Part shown: positions 32,909 through 37,707 of the stretch, piece after piece
How positions within the stretch are numbered: the stretch's first letter is position 1
How the letters are laid out: the number at the start of each line of letters is the position of its first letter
Source of the DNA: Planctomycetaceae bacterium
Lineage (GTDB): Bacteria; Planctomycetota; Planctomycetia; Planctomycetales; Planctomycetaceae
NCBI GenBank assembly: GCA_028284485.1
Contig: JANQRQ010000062.1
Location: 1-37,707, forward strand
Length of the DNA: 37,707 nt
Direction: 5' to 3'
Position numbers and translations under genes: made by a program
The notes under the pieces: model-generated
Database searches by the model: none
Told to the model about the DNA's origin: nothing
Seen by the model: only the letters and a program-made list of their open reading frames with translations

Positions 32909-34597
32909 TCAATTAGTGGACTCTTGGGGTTTCGGTGGTTCCATGGTCGGCTGTCGCAGATGAAATCCTGTGGCTCGTTGGTAGGCGTTGGCGACTGCCA
33001 GCAACGCGCTTTCCCCGTACAAACGGCCGGTGAATCGAATCGAACCAGGAGCGGCGACGCCGTTTCGGCGCTCCATGCGGTCGGGCAAAACCGCAGTCGG
33101 ATGTCCGGTCAGATTGGTCAATAACGAGTCGTCGCCATTGACATACAAATCGACCTTCTCCATCACGCGTTCCATTTCCTCCATGACCAGGCTCCGCACT
33201 CGATTCGCCTTGAGGTACTCCACGGCGGGAACAAAGCGAGAATTGCGAAACGTATTGGGCCAACTATTGAGTCCTTCGGTAATCCCTTGCCTCGCAATTT
33301 CGTCAAACGCTGTTGCGGCTTCCGTTCCCAGAATCATTCGCAAGGGCGCCACCGGGTACTTTTCAGGCAGGCTAATCGGAGTCAGGTTGACGCCGAGATC
33401 CGCCAGCGTTTTTAGCTCCGGTCGATCGGCGGGCGTGCCTTCTTCCTCGAAGTAGCCGACCTTAAGCGTAGTAATCTCTTGGTTTCCCGGCCAGACAAAT
33501 GGACGGTCCACCGTTGTGGGATCTCGTGAATCAAACCCATGGATCGCGCCGAGAATCAAGGCGCAATCCTCGATGGAACGTGCGATGGGGCCAATCTTGT
33601 CCATACTCCAGGAAAGCGTCATGCAGCCAAATCGGCTCACGCGGCCGAACGTTGGCCGCAATCCCGAAACGCCGCATCGCCGGCAGGGGGAAACAATGCT
33701 GCCATGGGTCTCGCTTCCGATTGCAAAACCGACCAGTCCGGCCGATGTTGCCGAAGCGGAACCGGCTGACGAGCCACTCGAACCTTCTTCAAGGTTCCAG
33801 GGGTTTCGGGTCTGCCCGCGAAACCAGCGATCTCCCATGGCGAGCGCACCAAGCGACAGCTTAGCGACCAGAACGGCTCCCGCTTCTTCCAGCCGTCGTG
33901 CCACCGTTGCTTTCACGTTGATGACCTGATCCTTAAAGGGAGTTGCGCCCCAAGTCGTCTTGTAACCTGGATAGGCAATTAAGTCTTTGGCCCCCCAGGG
34001 GATGCCATGGAGTGGGCCTCGATAATGTCCGGCAGCGATTTCGCGATCTGCACGTTCGGCCTGTTTTAGCGCCAACTTTTCGGTGAGGTTGACGACACAG
34101 AGCAGCTTCGGGTCGTATTGGCGCAGTCTCGTCAAATAAATCTTTGTCAATTCGGTCGATGTGATTTGCTGCGTTCGCAACAACGCCGCCAATTCGGTAA
34201 CAGGCAAAAATGCCAACTCTTCGTCCGTCTGGGGGCGGGCGGGCGGCGCGGCATCGATCGGTGTGACTGGCTGTCGACCTCGGCTGGCAACTGGCTCTGC
34301 AGGTGCCGACGGATGAAACATCATTGCTGGTATTACGCTGTTCTTCAGCGGAATCTCTCGCAGCTTCTCGTAATCACGCACGGCCCGATTGACGGTTCGT
34401 GCGGCAGATTCGCGTTCTTCGTCGTTTAGTTCGATGCCTGCGACCCATTCGGCGTCTTGGATCATCTCGGTGGTAATGGCCGGTGAACCGTCCGACTGCG
34501 CTGCAACCGCCCGTTGAAAGGCGGCCGTTCCGATTCCCAAACCGGCCAGTGCCTGTAGGACCTTGCGACGTTGCGAATCAATCTTGTGGTTGTCCAC
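32909..34597 (-). CDS. Amidase-signature hydrolase, Tat-exported
   Basis: A 562-aa protein. A twin-arginine leader, SQRRKVLQALAGLGIG (R10, R11), is followed by an extra region of about 90 residues with a Pro-rich linker (97-123). The amidase-signature domain starts at about 130 and shows the Ser-cisSer-Lys triad: Lys204 in IPWGAKDLI, the cis-Ser in EGSSGSSAGSA (about 274) and the nucleophile Ser300 in SETHGSIVSP. GatA-type proteins are cytoplasmic, so the leader argues against a tRNA amidotransferase and for an extracytoplasmic amidase. The substrate is unknown. The start is GTG at 34597 with no clear ribosome-binding site. It is followed by a 450-bp gap with no operon partner. Confidence 0.87.
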   Translation of the reverse strand: MDNHKIDSQRRKVLQALAGLGIGTAAFQRAVAAQSDGSPAITTEMIQDAEWVAGIELNDEERESAARTVNRAVRDYEKLREIPLKNSVIPAMMFHPSAPAEPVASRGRQPVTPIDAAPPARPQTDEELAFLPVTELAALLRTQQITSTELTKIYLTRLRQYDPKLLCVVNLTEKLALKQAERADREIAAGHYRGPLHGIPWGAKDLIAYPGYKTTWGATPFKDQVINVKATVARRLEEAGAVLVAKLSLGALAMGDRWFRGQTRNPWNLEEGSSGSSAGSASATSAGLVGFAIGSETHGSIVSPCRRCGVSGLRPTFGRVSRFGCMTLSWSMDKIGPIARSIEDCALILGAIHGFDSRDPTTVDRPFVWPGNQEITTLKVGYFEEEGTPADRPELKTLADLGVNLTPISLPEKYPVAPLRMILGTEAATAFDEIARQGITEGLNSWPNTFRNSRFVPAVEYLKANRVRSLVMEEMERVMEKVDLYVNGDDSLLTNLTGHPTAVLPDRMERRNGVAAPGSIRFTGRLYGESALLAVANAYQRATGFHLRQPTMEPPKPQESTN

Positions 34598-34749
34598 GGC
34601 TGAGCTCTGATGAATGAAGGTAACTGTTAGTCACTTGGGCCGTTCCCAAACGGATTGGATGTGAAATTCAGTGTAGCCACTTAGCGAACGCACTTCCCCA
34701 ATTAATCGCGAAAATGGGCCCTTGAGTAATTTGGGCCCCATGAACACGA

Positions 34750-35994
34750 TCAATCGTGTTCGCCGGAATTCAGCAACTGCTGCCAAAACACCGCCAGATT
34801 GCTTGCAGCTTGATTGGCGGAGAAGTGTTTCACAACTCGTTGGCGGGCACAGGCACCGCGGCGAGCGGCGGCCGCTGGGTCTTGGGCGACGCCAAGAATC
34901 GCGTCCGCCAGTGCCGCGGCATTATCCGGTGGAATCAAAACTGCTGATGATTGATCGGGGAAGATCTCGCGAGTCCCACCCACATCGGTCGCAATCACCG
35001 ACACGCCCGATGCTGCCGCTTCCAGCAGCACGCGCCCCAAAGGTTCCTGCTTGGCAGGATGAATCAACAGGTCGACTTCGTTGAGCAAACTGGGGACGTC
35101 ATCGCGATATCCAAGTCGATGCAGTCGGTCGCCGATACCGGCATTTTTGAAAGTCTGTTCCAGGGCCTGCTCGAACTCAATACTTTCTGTTTTTTGCGAG
35201 AGCCGTTCGCCCACAACAATGTAATGGAGGTTTGGCAACTCGTCGGCTACGCGGACAGCTGCTTCTGCCAGCACGTCGTGGCCTTTGCGCAAGCCGATTT
35301 GGCCGATCGTCGCGCCCAACAAAGAGTCTTCCGACAAGTTCAGTTCGCGCTTCAAGAAGCCGGTTGACGGTCGCGGTTGAAACAAGTCGCCGTCGACACC
35401 GTTATAGAGGACCTGAACCTTCTCGGCGTTCATTCCTCGGCTCATGTGAAAATCGCGTGTTGCGTGTGACACGGCGATCAGCCGGTCATTGCGATTGAGA
35501 TCGTCCATCGCCGCTTGGCTTACATTGAGAATATCGCGCAAATGAGCCACGGTGGGAACCAGCAATTGCGGCTTGAGGGCCCCGGTCAGACGCCCCATGG
35601 CAAGGCTATTGGCGTGAACAAATTGCGGCGAGATACGACGGACGATTTCAGTCAGGTTTGCCAACACCTGGTCTTGGTGCAGGCGTTTGCCGCTGTGATC
35701 GCGCATTGTCAGCGGCTCAATGGGAATCCCTAGTTCGTCCAATGCGCCGCTCAGTGGCCCCGGTGCAGCGACGATTGCAGTGAAATCGAACGAGCCGCGA
35801 CCTTTGATTTGATGCTCCGCCAAGTCTATGGGACTTGACGGAATGAGCGATCGACCTGATTCTGGTCGGATCCCTCCGGACGGTTCTCCGCAAAGACGAC
35901 CGACAACCGAAAGCATCGAACGTTCGCCGCCGTTTAACGTCCCATATTCGAACAGAATGGCAATCCGTTTGGGCGATGCGTTCTCGAGACTCAC
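34750..35994 (-). CDS. GT4-family glycosyltransferase
   Basis: A 414-aa GT-B protein. The N-terminal domain has ILFEYGTLNGGERSML (13-28) and QFVHANSL (124-131); the C-terminal domain has GQIGLRKGHDVL (231-242, phosphate-binding Arg/Lys) and the E-x7-E motif EPLGRVLLEAAASG (E317, E325), then DVGGTREI. It would transfer a sugar from a nucleotide donor to a glycan or lipid acceptor at the cytoplasmic side. Residues 36-65 form a low-similarity insertion. The start is GTG at 35994, three bases after the aldolase stop, so the two genes are in one operon. Why a glycosyltransferase and an aldolase are coupled is unclear. Confidence 0.88.
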   Translation of the reverse strand: MSLENASPKRIAILFEYGTLNGGERSMLSVVGRLCGEPSGGIRPESGRSLIPSSPIDLAEHQIKGRGSFDFTAIVAAPGPLSGALDELGIPIEPLTMRDHSGKRLHQDQVLANLTEIVRRISPQFVHANSLAMGRLTGALKPQLLVPTVAHLRDILNVSQAAMDDLNRNDRLIAVSHATRDFHMSRGMNAEKVQVLYNGVDGDLFQPRPSTGFLKRELNLSEDSLLGATIGQIGLRKGHDVLAEAAVRVADELPNLHYIVVGERLSQKTESIEFEQALEQTFKNAGIGDRLHRLGYRDDVPSLLNEVDLLIHPAKQEPLGRVLLEAAASGVSVIATDVGGTREIFPDQSSAVLIPPDNAAALADAILGVAQDPAAAARRGACARQRVVKHFSANQAASNLAVFWQQLLNSGEHD

Positions 35995-35997
35995 GGT

Positions 35998-36795
35998 TTA
36001 GTACCGGGCGAGATCGGCGGCTTCGCGCTTCAAATTGAGCTCCGTCACAAACTTCTGTGCGCCGCTGACCATCATCTTCAGTTCGCTGGCAAGAGCGATA
36101 AACTGCCAGCCCTCGGCAATACGCTGTTCGACTGCCTCGGTCGTTTGTACGTGTAAGCCGACGGGAGTACCGACTTTCTTGCCGGCAGCGAGCACGCGCT
36201 GCAGCATTTCTTCCAATTCGTCGGGCGTCGGGTCGATTCCGTCGGCGCCGCGCATTTGAAATGTCAGATCGTTCGGACCGACAAAGATCGCATCGACGCC
36301 CGGCAAACTGTAAATCGCCTCGGCATTCTCGACGCCCTCAGGAGATTCGGTTTGCAAAATGACCAGAATCTCGTCGTTTGCATGCTTGTAATAATCTCCA
36401 GCAGGTGCTTCAAAATTTAAGGCATGCAGTGCACCGCCAACTGAGCGATTCCCTTCCGGGGGATATTTGGCAGCGGCGATGGCGATTTTAGCCTGCTCGA
36501 CCGTATCGACCATCGGAACGACAATGCCATGGGCACCGGCGTCGAGAACACGCTTAATGTGGTCGTGATCTCCCCGAGGGACCCGCGCCAATGGGACGCA
36601 GCCGGCATCGGCAATGCAGCCAAATAACAATCCGGCTTCACTCCAATCGATTGGGGAATGTTCCATATCAACGGTCAACCAGGGGAATCCGACTCGGGCC
36701 ATGAGGCGCGTGGCCATGACATTTCCAAATGACAGCCAGGAACCGACCTGCGGTTTTCCAGCCTGAAGCGCTGCTTTGACGGGATTCTTTTTCAT
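35998..36795 (-). CDS. HpcH/HpaI-family class II aldolase
   Basis: A 265-aa protein with the complete family set: VDMEHSPID (42-50; His46 base), ARVPRGD (Arg71), LQTESPEG (metal ligand Glu150) and FVGPNDLT (metal ligand Asp176). Members cleave or form 2-keto-3-deoxy acids such as 4-hydroxy-2-oxo-heptanedioate or 2-keto-3-deoxy-rhamnonate, giving pyruvate plus an aldehyde. The substrate cannot be fixed from sequence; a sugar-acid route is plausible given the ManD-like enzyme elsewhere in the window. The ATG at 36795 has AAAGGAA about ten bases upstream. The GT4 gene follows after three bases. A 211-bp divergent region separates it from the Rieske gene. Confidence 0.9.
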   Translation of the reverse strand: MKKNPVKAALQAGKPQVGSWLSFGNVMATRLMARVGFPWLTVDMEHSPIDWSEAGLLFGCIADAGCVPLARVPRGDHDHIKRVLDAGAHGIVVPMVDTVEQAKIAIAAAKYPPEGNRSVGGALHALNFEAPAGDYYKHANDEILVILQTESPEGVENAEAIYSLPGVDAIFVGPNDLTFQMRGADGIDPTPDELEEMLQRVLAAGKKVGTPVGLHVQTTEAVEQRIAEGWQFIALASELKMMVSGAQKFVTELNLKREAADLARY

Positions 36796-37006
36796 CGTTG
36801 AGGTATTCCTTTCGAATTGCGTCGGACCGACGGCCGCGAGGCAACCGGAGTTTCAATTGAGGGGTTCGCCAAGAATTTCATTCTCCGATTCCCAAGTGAG
36901 CCGTCAAGCTATGCCGACAAATCGGTGATGGTATGCTAACATCTGGCAGGCGAGTCGGGATGGCTCCGTTCGTAGAATTGGCGCAGCGTGAGGTACAGTA
37001 TCGGAC

Positions 37007-37390
37007 ATGACAGAGTTTCATACGGTCGCGAAAGTCGGCGACATTCCCGAAGGAGAAGGACGTAGCTTTGCTGTCGACGGAAAAATGGTCGGCGTCTTTC
37101 TTACCGGTGGTGAGTATTGCGCCATCGACGATACCTGTCCCCATATGGGGGCGTCGCTGGCGAGCGGCTATTTGGAAGACGGTGCTGTCACCTGCCCCTG
37201 GCATGCCTGGCGATTCTGCGTGAAAGATGGCACCTGGCTGGACAATCCCGATTCCCGCGTAAAAACAACCGCGTTCCCCGTGCGCATTGTTGGCGACGAG
37301 ATTCAGGTTCAGGTAACCGCTTCGGAGTCGGAAACGTCAAATGGCTCGACGGAAGAATCGCCCACGGATTCCTCAGAACCTACAGCTTAG
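37007..37390 (+). CDS. Rieske [2Fe-2S] ferredoxin-like protein (NirD-like)
   Basis: A 127-aa single-domain Rieske protein. The cluster ligands are C44 and H46 in DTCPHMGAS and C63 and H66 in CPWHAWRF. The short form with CPxH...CPWHxxxF resembles the small subunit of nitrite reductase or ring-hydroxylating dioxygenase ferredoxins, with no membrane anchor. The C-terminal 20 residues are Ser/Glu-rich and disordered. No reductase or oxygenase partner is adjacent, so it is probably a stand-alone electron carrier. It converges with the UPF0173 hydrolase, leaving a 41-bp gap. Confidence 0.9.
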   Translation: MTEFHTVAKVGDIPEGEGRSFAVDGKMVGVFLTGGEYCAIDDTCPHMGASLASGYLEDGAVTCPWHAWRFCVKDGTWLDNPDSRVKTTAFPVRIVGDEIQVQVTASESETSNGSTEESPTDSSEPTA

Positions 37391-37431
37391 TTGTGCGTAG
37401 CGGCGAAGGCAGCGATCGGTTGCGATGTGCC

Positions 37432-37707
37432 CTATGACAACTCGAATGTCCCACCAGGTTCAAGAACGACCGGGTTGGCGCTCGTTTCGGACTTCACCCG
37501 TTCGGCCCACGCGTTGGCGTCCTGCTCAATGAGCGGCCAGGTGTTGTAATGCACCGGCAAAACGTGTTTGGGTTCGATGAATTGAATCGCCCGCAGCGAA
37601 TCGTCAGGCCCCATGGTAAAGTTGTCGCCAATTGGTAGAACCGCCAAGTCGATTCCCGCTTCGCCGATCAACTTCATGTCGGAAAACAGACCTGTGTCGC
37701 ACGCGAA
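37432..37707 (-). CDS. UPF0173 metal-dependent hydrolase, C-terminal part
   Basis: The frame is open to the right edge, so the 5' part of the gene is missing; 91 codons are present. The visible sequence FACDTGLFSDMKLIGE, then LPIGDNFTMGPDDS and KHVLPVHYNTWP (metal-binding His), matches the end of the UPF0173/metallo-beta-lactamase-fold hydrolases, where the first metal motif HxHxDH lies upstream. An ATG at 37677 is internal, not the start: ten in-frame family-like codons precede it. The family is cytoplasmic, about 230 aa, and its physiological substrate is not established. Confidence 0.88.
   Translation of the reverse strand, partial: FACDTGLFSDMKLIGEAGIDLAVLPIGDNFTMGPDDSLRAIQFIEPKHVLPVHYNTWPLIEQDANAWAERVKSETSANPVVLEPGGTFELS

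Noticed and set aside
1..37707. CRISPR arrays, tRNA or rRNA genes, transposases, phage genes
   Set aside because: I looked for regular short repeats, cloverleaf-like segments and transposase or integrase motifs on both strands and found none.

Overview
This 37.7-kb window looks like bacterial chromosome from a planctomycete (Planctomycetota). The grounds are a secreted DUF1501 protein with a Tat-type leader, several other exported proteins with Tat-like or Sec leaders, Flp pilins of the VEYAVML type, frequent GTG and TTG starts, weak or absent Shine-Dalgarno sequences on many genes, and short operons broken by strand switches. That assignment is inference from gene content; no rRNA or other phylogenetic marker is present. 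No tRNA, rRNA, CRISPR array, prophage or insertion sequence was seen.

Layout. 1-1256 (minus): a metallophosphoesterase nuclease overlapping the start of an SbcC/YhaN-type ATPase, cut by the window edge. 1707-8785 (plus): a GT-C membrane glycosyltransferase, a membrane-fused spermidine-synthase-like protein, a dimethylargininase and a cation/proton antiporter with a TrkA-like NAD-binding domain. 8889-10646 (minus): a second GT-C protein. 10975-12815 (plus): a methyltransferase overlapping by ATGA with a polyprenyl-phosphate-type GT2. 13388-19291 (plus): part of a tad (Flp pilus) locus: pilin, a strong terminator/attenuator hairpin, a possible 38-aa membrane peptide, prepilin peptidase, CpaB, secretin and TadZ/CpaE. 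The motor ATPase TadA/CpaF and platform proteins TadB/TadC are not in the window.

19356-24682 is mixed: an alpha/beta hydrolase (minus), hypoxanthine phosphoribosyltransferase (plus), FolK (minus), a second, orphan Flp pilin (minus), then an exported enolase-superfamily protein and an exported esterase-fold protein that probably form an operon. Two copies of a roughly 105-bp dispersed element lie here, each about 70 bp upstream of a minus-strand start codon. 25182-32458 carries a lone DUF1501 protein, a WecA/MraY-type sugar-phosphate transferase with a long cytoplasmic tail, an unrecognised exported helical protein, an HDAC-family deacetylase and an exported alpha-toroid repeat protein. 32909-37707 holds a Tat-exported amidase, a GT4 glycosyltransferase directly downstream of an HpcH/HpaI aldolase, a Rieske protein and the C-terminal part of a UPF0173 metal-dependent hydrolase.

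Two themes join the genes. One is surface-glycan assembly: a lipid-linked sugar initiator (WecA type), a GT2 that would charge a polyprenyl carrier, two GT-C enzymes that would use such donors, and a GT4. The other is a type IVc pilus, where pilin is probably uncoupled from the machinery by the hairpin after flp. The least explained features are the duplicated 105-bp element, the structured leader before flp and the small ORF behind it.
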